Source: Microvirga aerophila (lineage in GTDB: Bacteria > Pseudomonadota > Alphaproteobacteria > Rhizobiales > Beijerinckiaceae). From it: 64,000 bases of DNA. A program made the position numbers and the translations under genes. The notes beneath the pieces are model-generated. The model saw only the letters and a program-made list of their open reading frames with translations, searched no databases and was not told the DNA's origin. Shown piece after piece: positions 36,788-46,551 of this stretch. Location of the stretch: assembly GCF_003332305.1 (NCBI RefSeq), contig NZ_QOIO01000014.1, positions 56,312 to 120,311 on the forward strand, read 5' to 3'. Position 1 is the stretch's first letter, and each line of letters starts with the position of its first letter.

Positions 36788-38089
36788 ATGCGCTTCCATC
36801 TCGGTCTTTGGCTTGCCCTCCTCTCCTCTACAGCCGGTGCAAGTGCTCAGGCGGCACCCGGCCTCGTTGCCCCTGTCGCATCGCCTGCACCGAAGGCGGA
36901 TGGCAAACCTGTTGTTCCGGCCCCTCCCACAGCGGTAGCAGTTTCTCAAGATCCTCGGCCGACGCTCAGCAGCGACACCTTCATTCATACGGTTCGCGCA
37001 GCTGGGATCTATAAGCACCTTGCTGAAGCCGGCGGTTGGGCTAGCTTGCCGGCCGACACAATCCTGAAGGCAGGCGATAAGGGCCCTCTCGTCACGGCTC
37101 TGCGCGAACGGCTCGCCACTGAGGGCGATCTGCCAGGCGACATGAGGGCAGGCCAAGTATTCGACCAAGCGCTTACCACTGCCGTGAAACGTTTTCAGGC
37201 TCGCCATGGTTTGCCGGAATCCGGTGCGGTTCGCGCAAAAACTCTGGAGGCACTGAATGTCCCCGCGCAGACACGGCACCGCCAGCTCGCCGCGTCCGCC
37301 AAGCGGCTCATGAGTTCGGCGTTTCCTTTCGGCGAGCGTTACGTGGTTGTGAACATTCCGTCCGCCACCGTTGAAGCCGTCGAAGGCGGCCAGGTGGCGC
37401 GCCGTTACGTGGCAGTCGTGGGAAAGGTCGATCGGCCCTCGCCTACGGTGGAAACTCGGATCACGGCGGTCAATCTCAATCCGACCTGGACCGTTCCGGT
37501 GTCCTTGATCAAAAAGGACATCATTCCGCATGTGCGCAAGGATCCGGCCTATTTGGCGAAGATGAAAATTCGCATTCTCGATGGCAAAGGCCAGGAGGTC
37601 GACCCGCAGACCCTCGACTGGTCCACGAATAATGCAGTCAACTACACCCTGCGCCAGGATCCCGGGGAGGCCAATTCCCTTGGCCAGATTCGGATCGATA
37701 TGCCGAACAGGGATGCGGTCTACATGCACGACACTCCTACGAAGCGACTCTTCGCGCAAGATGTCCGCTTCCACTCGTCAGGCTGCGTGCGGGTCGCGGA
37801 TGTGCGCAGCTTCGCCGAGTGGCTGCTCAGAGGCACCAACGGGCCCGGCGGGGCTTGGAACCAAGATGCAATCGACACCGCAATCGCGACGACGAACAGG
37901 CAAGACCTCCGCCTGGACAAGCCCATTCCGGTGGCGTGGGTCTACCTTACTGGGTATGGAATGCCGGATGGTACGGCCCATTTCCGCAACGACGTCTACG
38001 GGCTCGACGCGCCCATGTCCGATCCTGTGCCTGATGCAGATCCCGTCGATGTGCAGGCAACATCCTCAGTGAAGTCCAGCCGCTCCTGA
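36788..38089 (+). CDS. L,D-transpeptidase (YkuD) with peptidoglycan-binding domain, YcbB type
   Basis: A 433-residue exported enzyme that forms 3-3 or related cross-links in peptidoglycan. A signal peptide covers about residues 1-22 (hydrophobic core, end ASAQA). A proline/alanine linker follows, then a PG_binding_1 repeat (LRERLATEGDLPG to FQARHGLPESG), then the YkuD catalytic domain from about 190 to 330 with the active-site motif HSSGCVRV (nucleophile Cys) and upstream YMHDTP. The ATG at 36788 has AAGGGA at good spacing; one at 36770 is less likely. It converges with the cyclase gene. Confidence 0.92.
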   Translation: MRFHLGLWLALLSSTAGASAQAAPGLVAPVASPAPKADGKPVVPAPPTAVAVSQDPRPTLSSDTFIHTVRAAGIYKHLAEAGGWASLPADTILKAGDKGPLVTALRERLATEGDLPGDMRAGQVFDQALTTAVKRFQARHGLPESGAVRAKTLEALNVPAQTRHRQLAASAKRLMSSAFPFGERYVVVNIPSATVEAVEGGQVARRYVAVVGKVDRPSPTVETRITAVNLNPTWTVPVSLIKKDIIPHVRKDPAYLAKMKIRILDGKGQEVDPQTLDWSTNNAVNYTLRQDPGEANSLGQIRIDMPNRDAVYMHDTPTKRLFAQDVRFHSSGCVRVADVRSFAEWLLRGTNGPGGAWNQDAIDTAIATTNRQDLRLDKPIPVAWVYLTGYGMPDGTAHFRNDVYGLDAPMSDPVPDADPVDVQATSSVKSSRS

Positions 38090-38126
38090 GATAGGCCGCT
38101 TTGGCAGCCCGATCGAGATGTGAAGC

Positions 38127-39359
38127 CTATAGGCCAGCGTCCTCTTCGGCCGGAGGTTCCAGCGTGAACAATTCCTGCGGCCGTTGAATTCCCCGCAGGG
38201 CATAGCGTCCGACCGAAACGAGGCGCGACCGGTCCGCATCCGAGGCAGCGGACAGGAAGGCGGAGGAGATCAGGACGTCTCTCTCGGCGGATCGGCAGAG
38301 GGCTGCGATCCGACTCACTTCGTTTACGGCCGGCCCCACAACGGTAAAGTCGAGACGGTTTTGGCTACCGATATTCCCATAAAAGACCTCGCCGATATGG
38401 AGCCCGAGATACGCGTTCGTCACCGGAAGTCCACGGGCGCGTCGGTCCTCGTTGAGCGCGTGGAGTTGAGAGCGGGCATGCGCTTCGGCGGCCAGCGCGC
38501 ACCGGCAGGCCTCGGCCGGATCCTGCGCCTTGAAGATCGCCAGGGTCCCGTCGCCGATCAGCTTCAGAACGTCTCCGCCCGCCTCGTGGATGGCTGAAAT
38601 AATCGCCTCGGAATAATCGTTCAGGAATGGGATGATCTGCTCGGGGTCAGCCGTCTCAGTGATATGCGTGAAGCCGCGCAGGTCGCTGAACCACAACACG
38701 GCCTGAATGCGGTCTGTCACGCCCCGCGCGATCCCGCCGCTCAGGACCCGGCGGCCTGCGTCTCGACCGAGATAGGTCTCGACAAGGGTCTCGGCGATCC
38801 GCGCAAGGGAGGCACATTTCATGGCAAGCGCCAGGGTGGGAACAAGGTCGCGAAGAACCGACAGCTGCCCGTCGGTAAATCCCTCAACCGCATCAGTGGT
38901 CCAGGACGAGTAGACACAGTCCATCTCGCCGATCACCCCGTCAGCCGAGAAGCGGTTGATCAGGGCGACGTAGTCGGTTTGCCCCTCAAGTCTCAAATCC
39001 TCGAGGACTGGAAAGTCGGCATGGTGATCTTCGCCCACCCGGCGTCGCAGCATGTCCTCGCCCGTCTGGTTGAGATGATGATAAGGACTGCGAAGCCAGT
39101 GCGCGGCGGCCTCGCCGCCTTCGTTGGTTCGTCCGTACTCGGCAACGGGCTGGACACCTCCCTGGTCGCGCCGCCATCGAAAGACCCTACCCTCATAGAC
39201 CGGGTGCAGGGTATCGATCGCCATGTTCACGCGAGTGAGAGGAAAGCCCATCTCCACAAGGCGATCGCAGAAATTCCGGAGGAGATCAGGTTCCGAGACC
39301 CCGGCCAAACCGGCTTCCGTCACCCATCCGACAAGCTTGGTTGCCTGCGCCGCGTCCAT
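38127..39359 (-). CDS. Class III adenylate/guanylate cyclase
   Basis: This 410-residue protein has an N-terminal sensory-like region (about 1-200, GAF-like in pattern) and a C-terminal class III cyclase domain (about 215-400). The domain shows WFSDLRGFT (first metal Asp), GDVLKLIGDGTLAIF (second metal Asp), and NRLDFTVVGPAVNEVSRI, which positions the base-recognition and transition-state residues. It should make cAMP (less likely cGMP) from ATP. No membrane helix is seen, so it is probably soluble. Multiple such cyclases are usual in rhizobial relatives. GAGGGA lies before the ATG. The signal sensed is unknown. Confidence 0.9.
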   Translation of the reverse strand: MDAAQATKLVGWVTEAGLAGVSEPDLLRNFCDRLVEMGFPLTRVNMAIDTLHPVYEGRVFRWRRDQGGVQPVAEYGRTNEGGEAAAHWLRSPYHHLNQTGEDMLRRRVGEDHHADFPVLEDLRLEGQTDYVALINRFSADGVIGEMDCVYSSWTTDAVEGFTDGQLSVLRDLVPTLALAMKCASLARIAETLVETYLGRDAGRRVLSGGIARGVTDRIQAVLWFSDLRGFTHITETADPEQIIPFLNDYSEAIISAIHEAGGDVLKLIGDGTLAIFKAQDPAEACRCALAAEAHARSQLHALNEDRRARGLPVTNAYLGLHIGEVFYGNIGSQNRLDFTVVGPAVNEVSRIAALCRSAERDVLISSAFLSAASDADRSRLVSVGRYALRGIQRPQELFTLEPPAEEDAGL

Positions 39360-39626
39360 GGAGTCCCTCTGCTTATTTCAAGACAGCGGCCCTTCCTGGC
39401 TGCCGGTACAGGCACATGTAGGAGATATCCAAGGAACCGCCACCATTGGTCCGTCATCCGACCGAAGATGGGGCCGACCAAGGCGAAAAGGACGCGGGGT
39501 ATCGCCTTTGGTGGCCCCTCAACTATTTGAATGAGGGTGGAATTCGAAAGCGGTTACAATTCTTTTAGAGCCTCCTGATCGGACCGAGAACGCCCGGATC
39601 GATCACGCCGAGGATAGGAGCATCTG

Positions 39627-39923
39627 ATGAACCGGATCGCGGTCATGCTGGCTTTCACCCTGGTCGCAACGATTGCCCTCGCCCAGTCGCGGCCGTCCTC
39701 CGTCAATCGACCGTGCGCGGCCAGCCAGCAGCTGGTCTATTCCCATGGGGCGCTAGTTCTTGGAACAGGCGGATACACTTATGATCGCTTCGTTCGCGAT
39801 CAGAGCTTTTGCGAGTTCAACGAATATACGACCCCTGCATACGTACCGAGCCTCGATACGCCGCAATGCTTCGTGGGATTCCGTTGCAAGGCAGGGCCGA
39901 GAGACCTGTTCGGAGACGATTGA
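39627..39923 (+). CDS. Small secreted hypothetical protein
   Basis: A 98-residue protein with a clear signal peptide (MNRIAVMLAFTLVATIALAQ, cleavage near residue 19-20). The mature part contains four cysteines, which could form two disulfides in the periplasm, and aromatic residues (GGYTYDRFV, CEFNEYTTPAY). No family recognised. TAGGAG lies just upstream of the ATG. It stands alone, divergent from the cyclase gene across 267 bases and convergent with the DUF2252 gene. Confidence 0.65.
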   Translation: MNRIAVMLAFTLVATIALAQSRPSSVNRPCAASQQLVYSHGALVLGTGGYTYDRFVRDQSFCEFNEYTTPAYVPSLDTPQCFVGFRCKAGPRDLFGDD

Positions 39924-39967
39924 TCTCTCGCGAGATCGCAGCTTGAGCAATGACAAGCCTTCCTTCA

Positions 39968-41065
39968 TCAACTGCGCAGGAAGGCTTTGAAATCATCCCA
40001 GACGCGTTCCGCCGCCAGGGATGACGCTACCCGGAGCCAATCGTCCGGAAGCCTTTCGAGATATGACCGAAGGCGGCCGGAGCCGCCTGCAGACCCGATG
40101 TGAACATTGGCAAGCTCTCGCCCCATCGCGTGCAGGAGGTGTTTCTGGTCGGGAGCATGCTCGATCTCGTCGATCTCGACTTTCCGTGCCTCGGGGGATA
40201 GACGCCGCACCACCCAGCGCTCGGCGATGTGCAGGGCCGGATCCGGCGCCCGGCAGGCGGCCTGGACCGCCCTGCGGCTGTGACGGGCCGGATCGTCGAT
40301 TGCGGCCTGTGTCATGGATACGGCAGACGGAATGGCGGCTTTCACCTCGCGCGCCACAAGACCGCCGTTCCATTCAACCACCCCCATGAACCGGGGTCGC
40401 CCGAGGCTCCCAAGTCCGGCCTTCCGGCGAAAAAAGCGGATGGAGGCGGCCTTCTTGGGCAGGCTGGAGCGTAGCAGGTCGCGGGCTTCTTCCGGAATTG
40501 CAAACTCGTCGACCTCCTCCTGGCTCAGGAGCTTGCGCCAATGCTTTCGGGCGTTCTCGCCGCTTGCGGCCGCCAAGTCGCGGAGCCAGGCATGGCGGTC
40601 CTCCAGGATGAAGGGGTCTGGCCCGAACTTCAGGTGCGCCCAGTAGCCTTCGAGGATGGTGTCGGCAGCCTCGAAGGCCGAGAGCTGAAACTCCTGCCGG
40701 CCAGCCTCCAGCGCGGCGCTCGCAGCAAGCCGGACGAGATCGCTCGTAAAAGGCAGCTCCGCGGCCTCGTCGAAATCGTTGATGCCCCAGACAAGGCGGC
40801 CTTCAACGTCCCGCCAGGTTCCGAAATTTTCGAGATGGATGTCCCCGACGATCAGAAATGACGGAGCCGAACGGACCGGAGCCGGCGCCGTCGCGACATG
40901 AAAAGGCCATCGGTAGAAAGAGCCACGCAGGAAAGCGAAAGGGCTCTCCCGCATCTTCATGCGCTTGAGTTTGAGCCCCTGCTCCTCTGGCGTGAAGTAG
41001 CGGCCCATCCAGTCCACATAAGCCTGTGTGGCTGCTTCGAAGGATGGTTCCGCCTCCTGGCCCAC
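39968..41065 (-). CDS. DUF2252 family protein
   Basis: A 365-residue member of DUF2252, a family related in pattern to aminoglycoside/choline-type kinases. It shows FLIVGDIHLENFGTWRD (a kinase-like HxxN loop) and WGINDFDEAAELPF (the metal-binding DFD-like motif), as in that fold. Substrate and role are unknown. The GTG at 41065 is chosen: AGGAG lies 7 bases upstream and it starts just after the DUF808 gene. The open frame extends to 41251 inside the upstream gene without similarity. It probably forms a two-gene operon with the DUF808 gene. Confidence 0.85.
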   Translation of the reverse strand: MGQEAEPSFEAATQAYVDWMGRYFTPEEQGLKLKRMKMRESPFAFLRGSFYRWPFHVATAPAPVRSAPSFLIVGDIHLENFGTWRDVEGRLVWGINDFDEAAELPFTSDLVRLAASAALEAGRQEFQLSAFEAADTILEGYWAHLKFGPDPFILEDRHAWLRDLAAASGENARKHWRKLLSQEEVDEFAIPEEARDLLRSSLPKKAASIRFFRRKAGLGSLGRPRFMGVVEWNGGLVAREVKAAIPSAVSMTQAAIDDPARHSRRAVQAACRAPDPALHIAERWVVRRLSPEARKVEIDEIEHAPDQKHLLHAMGRELANVHIGSAGGSGRLRSYLERLPDDWLRVASSLAAERVWDDFKAFLRS

Positions 41066-41109
41066 TGGGATTCTCCTCGTCGCTATTTGATAGAGCTGGC
41101 TAGACGGTC

Positions 41110-42177
41110 CTATGAGTGGTGCTGGATGCTCTTGTTCGGGTCTTTCCTCAGCTTGGCCAGCACAGGCGACACCACATATTGCGCGAATGGAATGACAGCT
41201 GCTCCGAGGAGCAGTCCGAACAGGCCGGAGGCGGCTGCGGAGACTGCCCACTCGGCCAGCCCCGCCACTGCCGGCAAGGCATGGCCGATGGTTTCGCCCG
41301 CCGCATGGATGGCATGTCCGAGCGCAGGAAGACCGTAGCCTTCAAGGCCATGGATGATGATGCCGCCGCCCACCCAGACCATGGCGGCGGTTCCGACGAT
41401 GCTGAGGAGCTTCAGCAGTATCGGCATGCCCAACACCAGACCGCGGCCGACCGCCTTCGTCAGCGGTCGCACCAGACGATCAGGGCCGCTTGGTGGCGCG
41501 CCTGTTGCGTCGCCTCCGAAAATACGGCCCAAGCGGGAGATAGGTCGGTCGCTGGCCGCAAGGGCCACGCCCACGTCGTCCGCCTTCACGATCAAGGCAA
41601 CGCCCCCATAAACCAGGGCGGTAATACCGACGCCGACGGTCGCCAGCACCAGGGCCTGAGTCCAGAACGACGCGTTCGGAACCGTCGCCAGGGTAATGGC
41701 CATAATTTCTGCCGAGAGGATGAAGTCCGTCTTGATTGCGCCGTTTACCTTTTCGGTCTCGAAACTCTCGGCGCTCTGGCTCGCGGCTCCGATGGCTCTC
41801 TCATGCTCGTGGGCGTGGTGTGGCCACAGAGCTTCATACACCTTTTCGGTCCCCTCGTAGCACAGGTAGGCCCCGCCGATCATGAGCAGCGGAGTGATCG
41901 CCCATGGGGCGAAGAGGCTTAGCGCAAGGGCGGCCGGCAGGAGGTACAGAAGCTTATTCTTCATCGATCCCAGAGCGATCCGCCCCACGATGGGAAGCTC
42001 TCTGGCCGCCGCGAAACCCACCACGTAACGGGGCGTGACGGCGGCGTCGTCGATGACGACGCCCGCGGCTTTGACGCCAGCTCGCGCTGCCTGGGCCGTC
42101 ACATCGTCCAGCGAGGCAGCGGCGACTTTAGCCAAGCCCGCGATGTCGTCCAGCAATGCGATCAGGCCAATGCTCAT
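41110..42177 (-). CDS. DUF808 family inner-membrane protein (YedI type)
   Basis: A 355-residue integral membrane protein of the DUF808/YedI family, with several hydrophobic helices (KLLYLLPAALALSLFAPWAI, ALVLATVGVGITALVYGGVAL, and others) and the conserved start GLIALLDDIAGLAK. The family is thought to be a membrane transporter or channel, but function is unproven. The ATG at 42177 has AGGAGA upstream; the frame upstream of it has no similarity. It is followed on the same strand by DUF2252, 44 bases away. Confidence 0.88.
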   Translation of the reverse strand: MSIGLIALLDDIAGLAKVAAASLDDVTAQAARAGVKAAGVVIDDAAVTPRYVVGFAAARELPIVGRIALGSMKNKLLYLLPAALALSLFAPWAITPLLMIGGAYLCYEGTEKVYEALWPHHAHEHERAIGAASQSAESFETEKVNGAIKTDFILSAEIMAITLATVPNASFWTQALVLATVGVGITALVYGGVALIVKADDVGVALAASDRPISRLGRIFGGDATGAPPSGPDRLVRPLTKAVGRGLVLGMPILLKLLSIVGTAAMVWVGGGIIIHGLEGYGLPALGHAIHAAGETIGHALPAVAGLAEWAVSAAASGLFGLLLGAAVIPFAQYVVSPVLAKLRKDPNKSIQHHS

Positions 42178-42368
42178 GGGTTCTCCTGTTGAACTGCCGC
42201 TGCGATGGGCTCTCCAGGGGCACCTATATGGAACTGTCCCGGCCTCGACCAACACTTTGATCCGATCATGGACGAGCCGGCCCCGGTATCCCTGTGGAGA
42301 TCGCTCCCGAACGACCCTGGGGTTAGATGGGAGCGGGCAGAATTTGTTCCAAAGGCCTGCCTCCTCAA

Positions 42369-42394
42369 GGAACATACCTGACAACAGCCAAGTT
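42369..42394 (+). promoter_or_regulatory. Weak EcfG-like motif before the MgtC-type gene
   Basis: GGAAC at 42369-42373 is followed after 17 bases by AGTT, one base from the CGTT consensus, 58 bases upstream of the GTG of the next gene. It is a marginal match given the many such pairs expected by chance. Confidence 0.2.
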
Positions 42395-42452
42395 TGTATC
42401 TGCACGGACCCCTAGCCGGCTAAGGCGCTGATGACGACGAGGAGGAGAGAAG

Positions 42453-43036
42453 GTGGAGCAGTTCCTGGGGATGTCGATTATCCCGTTCAACGAGATGATC
42501 TGGCGTTTCGGCCTCGCATGCGCATGCGGACTTTTGCTAGGATTGGACCGGGAGGTGCGCGGAATCTCGGCCGGCGTTCGCACCCACATGCTCGTCGCGC
42601 TCAGTTCAGCCATGACGATGCTGATTTCGCTTGAGCTCTACGAGGAGGTCTCGGCCCGCGGCGAAGGCGATCCAGACCCTACCCGCGCCATCCAGGGTTT
42701 GGCCCAGGCCATCGGGTTCCTCTGCGCCGGGGTCATCTTCGTTGCCCGAGGCAGTGTCTTCGGAGTCACCACCGCGGCGACCCTATGGATGACAAGCTCC
42801 ATCGGGATGGCGGCAGGAGCCGGCATGTACCAAATTGCTGTCGCGGGTTTGATCTTCGCGGTCCTGATCGTGTCGGTGATGTGGCTTATCACGCGTTTCC
42901 TGCCCGGATCATCATCCCCCTCTCCGAGGGACGACGCCTAACCGTCGCGCTGCTCCACCTCATTGATGCCGAACCCAGCACGATTTCGGTGACCTACGAA
43001 CGTCTTGCCCATGTTCTGCCCCATCTCGACCCGTAA
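42453..43036 (+). CDS. MgtC/SapB family membrane protein, probably frameshifted near its C-terminus
   Basis: The first frame (42453-42941, 162 residues) encodes a MgtC/SapB protein with four to five membrane helices and the family hallmark LLLGLDREVRG followed by GVRTHMLVALSSA, AIGFLCAGVIFV and GVTTAATLWMTSSIGMAAG. After LITRFLP at the CCC run 42903-42905 the frame ends in a low-complexity tail, but another frame continues RIIIPLSEGRRLTVALLHL to a stop at 43036, as expected for a cytoplasmic C-terminal tail. One missing C would join them into about 194 residues. Coordinates here cover both parts. GGAGGAGAG precedes the GTG start. Members affect Mg2+ homeostasis and acid survival; the role here is not known. 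Confidence 0.75.
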
Positions 43037-43062
43037 CATGGCTCCTGGACGGGAGTTTGGGA

Positions 43063-43866
43063 ATGCGCGGGATTATGCGTGGCCTTGCGGCCCTGTTGCT
43101 GGGAGCGGGATTTCTGGCGGGGGGACCAAGTGATGCTTGGAGCGAGACGGAGGTCGATGTGGCCCTCGTCCTCGCGGTCGACGTTTCCCTATCAATGGAA
43201 CCTGAAGAGCAGGACTTGCAGCGGCAAGGTTTTGTCGAGGCGTTCCAATCGCCCGAGGTCCATGACGCGATCCGGAAAGGGGTGCTCGGCCGCATTGCCG
43301 TCCTGTACATCGAGTGGGCGGGAGCCGCCCATCAGGAGGTGGTCGTCCCTTGGACAGTGATCGAACAGCCTCGTGATGGCGTCGATTTCGCCGCGCGGCT
43401 TTCGCGAAGTCCGACACGCCGGGTAGGCTATACGTCCATCTCCGGGGCTATCGACTTCGGCCGCGGCCAGTTTCGTGACGGCGCCATTCGATCCCTTCGA
43501 CAGGTCATCGACATCTCAGGGGACGGGGCCAATAACCAGGGCCGCAACGTGACGTCGGCCCGTGACGACGCGGTGGCGCAAGGGATCACCGTCAATGGCC
43601 TCCCGATCATGCTCAAGCGGCCGGACAGCTTTTGGGATATCGAAGACCTCGATCTCTATTTTCGGGACTGCGTCATCGGCGGACTAGGAGCCTTCATGGT
43701 CCCGGTCCGGGAGAAGCACCACTTTGCCGAGGCCATCAAGGCAAAGATCGTTCGGGAGATTGCCGAGGAGATGCCGCAAAGGGCGTTGGTCCAGCCCGTC
43801 CAAGCCGAACCAAGCGTCCATTGCCTCGCCGGAGAAAACCGGCGAAGGCAGCGAATGGGAAACTGA
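43063..43866 (+). CDS. DUF1194 protein (von Willebrand factor A-like), exported
   Basis: A 267-residue protein with a signal peptide (about residues 1-27, ending AWSE) and a vWA-type domain: DVSLSM supplies the MIDAS metal-binding start, TSISGAIDFG the middle residue, and DISGDGANN the last. DUF1194 proteins are periplasmic and of unknown role. GGGAG lies 7 bases before the ATG at 43063. It follows the MgtC-type gene closely and converges on glgX with 45 bases between. Confidence 0.85.
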   Translation: MRGIMRGLAALLLGAGFLAGGPSDAWSETEVDVALVLAVDVSLSMEPEEQDLQRQGFVEAFQSPEVHDAIRKGVLGRIAVLYIEWAGAAHQEVVVPWTVIEQPRDGVDFAARLSRSPTRRVGYTSISGAIDFGRGQFRDGAIRSLRQVIDISGDGANNQGRNVTSARDDAVAQGITVNGLPIMLKRPDSFWDIEDLDLYFRDCVIGGLGAFMVPVREKHHFAEAIKAKIVREIAEEMPQRALVQPVQAEPSVHCLAGENRRRQRMGN

Positions 43867-43911
43867 CTGCAATGGCGCCGCCTTCCCTCGTACGACCGAG
43901 ATCCCTCGCCG

Positions 43912-46239
43912 TCATCGACCTGAGCCAGTCTGATTGAGCGCGTCCTCCACACTCCACGCTTCGGCCTTCGTCGGAAATACGACCGGAGAGATTGTGGCGC
44001 TCTCGAATGCCTGAACGACATGTTTGTACGAGCGTTCCGCGTCCGTATGCTGCCCCCTCGTCCGCGTCGGCTCAAGGATGAATAGCAGGAGCGAGTGTCC
44101 GGTGACTTCGTATTCGTGATCGAACTCGAAATTCGGGAGTTGGTTGTTCTTCTCGTCGTTCGTATCGAGCAAACGCACCCAGCGCCTTCCACCCGCCGCT
44201 TCGGGAAGCTTGAACGATACGACGTCATGGTAGGAATTGAGGATCAGGAGCAGCGTTGAGTCCGAACCCACACGACGGATGCCGGTTTCCTGAGCCCGCC
44301 CGTCGAGAAGAACCCCCATGCAATGGGCATGTGGTTCAGTCCAGTGCTCCGGCGTCATCTCGTCCCCCGCAGGGGTGAGCCACGTTACGTCCTTGACCCC
44401 GAGTTCCTCGTCGTAAGATCCGGTCAGGAAGCGACCGCGACGCAGCATCGGAAGCGACCGCCTAATTGCCAGCAGTTTCTGGACGAATTCGGCCAAGTTC
44501 CTCTGATCCTCGCCAATACCCTCCCAATCGACCCAGGAGATCTCATTGTCCTGGCAATAGGCATTGTTGTTACCATTCTGAGTCCGGGCGAACTCGTCGC
44601 CGGCGAGCAGCATCGGCGTCCCGCGCGATAGAAGCAGCGTCGCCAGCATGTTGCGCATCTGGCGGAAGCGCAGCGCCTGGATGTCCGGGTCGTCAGTCGG
44701 CCCCTCGACCCCATAATTGCTGGAGAGATTATGGGAGTGTCCGTCGCGGTTGTCCTCCCCATTGGCCTCGTTGTGCTTCTCGTCATAGGAAACGAGATCG
44801 TTCAACGTGAAGCCATCATGAGCGGTGATGAAGTTCACCGAAGCCCAAGGCTTGCGGCCGCGTTTGTTGAACAGGTCCGCCGATGCGGTAAAGCGCGAGG
44901 CCAGGTCCGGCAGTTTTCCTTCCTCGCCCTTCCAATAGGCCCGGACGGTGTCGCGATAGCGATCGTTCCATTCGGCCCAGCCGGGTGAAAAGCGGCCAAC
45001 CTGATACCCTCCCGGGCCGCAATCCCATGGTTCGGCAATCAGCTTGACCTGGCTTAAAACCGGATCCTGCCGGCACGCATCCAGGAATCGCCCGTCCTCA
45101 TCGAACCCATGGGGCTCCCGACCCAGGATCGTCGCGAGGTCGAACCGGAAGCCGTCCACATGCATCTCCTGCGCCCAGTAGCGAAGGCTGTCCGTGACCA
45201 TCTGCAGGACGCGCGAATTGCTCAGGTTGACGGTGTTCCCGGTGCCCGTGTCATTGATGTAGTAGCGCCGGTCCGGCGCAAGCCGGTAATAGGAAGCGTT
45301 GTCGATGCCCTTGAAGGAAAGCGTCGGCCCCAGCTCGTTTCCTTCTGCGGTGTGGTTGTAAACCACATCGAGAATGACCTCGATTTCCGCTTCATGGAGA
45401 TGAGCCACCATCTCCTTGAATTCCGCGAAAGCGAAATCCGCATTGGAGGCATAGCGGCGAGCGGGAGCGAAAAACCCGATGGTGCTGTAGCCCCAATAGT
45501 TGCTCAGGCCCTTTTCCGTCAGATAGCTGTCGTCGACAAATGTGTGAACGGGTAGAAGCTCCACGGCGGTAACGCCGAGACTCTGAAGATAGTCGAGGGT
45601 TTCCTTCGCAACGAGGCCCGCATAGGTGCCGCGCAACTCTTCCGGCAGGCCGGGATGACGCTTCGTGAAGCCGCGAACATGGGTCTCGTAGATGACCGTC
45701 TTTTCCCATGCGGTCAGCAGACGGCGGTCCTTGCCCCAAGTGAAGGCCGGGTCAATGACGCGGCATTTCATCATGAAGGGCGCGCTGTCGCGTTCATCGA
45801 ACGTAAGATCATCCCCTGACTCCATCTGGTAGCCAAACAGGGCCGGATTCCATTCTACTCGTCCGACGATCTGCTTTGCGTATGGATCGAGGAGAAGCTT
45901 ATTGTGATTGAACCGGTGCCCTTGCGTCGGCTCATAGGGGCCGTGAACGCGGTAGCCGTATGTGGTGCCGGGGCGCGCGTCCGGCAGGTAACCATGCCAG
46001 ACCTCGTCCGTATATTCAGGCAGCTCGATCCGCTCGATCTCCCGCTCTCCGGATGGGTCGAACAGACAGAGCTCCACCTTGGTGGCATTAGCCGAAAACA
46101 AGGCGAAGTTCACGCCCAGACCATCCCAGGTAGCGCCGAGCGGAAAAGGTCGCCCCTCGCGGATACGCGACCGACGCATAATAGTTGGCGCTTCGGAGCG
46201 GGCTGCGGCTGTTTCGGTCTGGTGGTTCTCAAGCTTCAT
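43912..46239 (-). CDS. glgX: Glycogen debranching enzyme, copy 2
   Basis: A 775-residue paralogue of the GlgX at 15891-18086, nearly colinear over the first 720 residues, with CBM48 start [19 protein letters not shown], nucleophile D367 ([11 protein letters not shown]), LIAEPWDCG and AHDGFTLND. It carries about 40 extra C-terminal residues (from about TRTRGQHTDAERSY) not present in copy 1. It removes alpha-1,6 branches from limit glycogen. It stands alone on the minus strand. No strong ribosome site is seen before the ATG; GAG lies 6 bases upstream. Two debranching enzymes in one window suggest separate roles in cluster I and II. Confidence 0.93.
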   Translation of the reverse strand: MKLENHQTETAAARSEAPTIMRRSRIREGRPFPLGATWDGLGVNFALFSANATKVELCLFDPSGEREIERIELPEYTDEVWHGYLPDARPGTTYGYRVHGPYEPTQGHRFNHNKLLLDPYAKQIVGRVEWNPALFGYQMESGDDLTFDERDSAPFMMKCRVIDPAFTWGKDRRLLTAWEKTVIYETHVRGFTKRHPGLPEELRGTYAGLVAKETLDYLQSLGVTAVELLPVHTFVDDSYLTEKGLSNYWGYSTIGFFAPARRYASNADFAFAEFKEMVAHLHEAEIEVILDVVYNHTAEGNELGPTLSFKGIDNASYYRLAPDRRYYINDTGTGNTVNLSNSRVLQMVTDSLRYWAQEMHVDGFRFDLATILGREPHGFDEDGRFLDACRQDPVLSQVKLIAEPWDCGPGGYQVGRFSPGWAEWNDRYRDTVRAYWKGEEGKLPDLASRFTASADLFNKRGRKPWASVNFITAHDGFTLNDLVSYDEKHNEANGEDNRDGHSHNLSSNYGVEGPTDDPDIQALRFRQMRNMLATLLLSRGTPMLLAGDEFARTQNGNNNAYCQDNEISWVDWEGIGEDQRNLAEFVQKLLAIRRSLPMLRRGRFLTGSYDEELGVKDVTWLTPAGDEMTPEHWTEPHAHCMGVLLDGRAQETGIRRVGSDSTLLLILNSYHDVVSFKLPEAAGGRRWVRLLDTNDEKNNQLPNFEFDHEYEVTGHSLLLFILEPTRTRGQHTDAERSYKHVVQAFESATISPVVFPTKAEAWSVEDALNQTGSGR

Positions 46240-46551
46240 GGATTACTCAAATCAGGATGTTCGGACGCCCACTGCGCCGGAGATCACCGGTCAACGCACA
46301 AGCTTCGCAGAAGCTCCATTCTGTCGTTTCCCTGGTGCGTATTTTTCATGGGCCGAGGGATCTAAACGTGGTTTTCGACCATGGGCCGAAAGGGGATGAG
46401 CGGGACCGGCCGAACTGGAAAAAATTCTCGTGGAAAATCGACGCCGTCTCGCACGATTATCACCCCGACGTCCCAAAATCGGTCCCAATTCATGCTGTAA
46501 GTTTGGCAAATGAAATCACGGGGGCTGCCACCTTCCCAAGCGGAGTGTCCT
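46240..46551. other. Divergent intergenic region between glgX copy 2 and a small gene
   Basis: This 312-base stretch should hold promoters for both directions. It is moderately AT-rich at 46370-46440. I found no EcfG motif, strong repeat or RNA gene. GGAG at its right end is the ribosome site of the small gene at 46552. Confidence 0.35.

Noticed and set aside
36710..37774. A 354-residue minus-strand open frame over the L,D-transpeptidase gene
   Set aside because: The plus strand shows a signal peptide, PG-binding repeat and HSSGCVRV active site; the antisense frame shows nothing.
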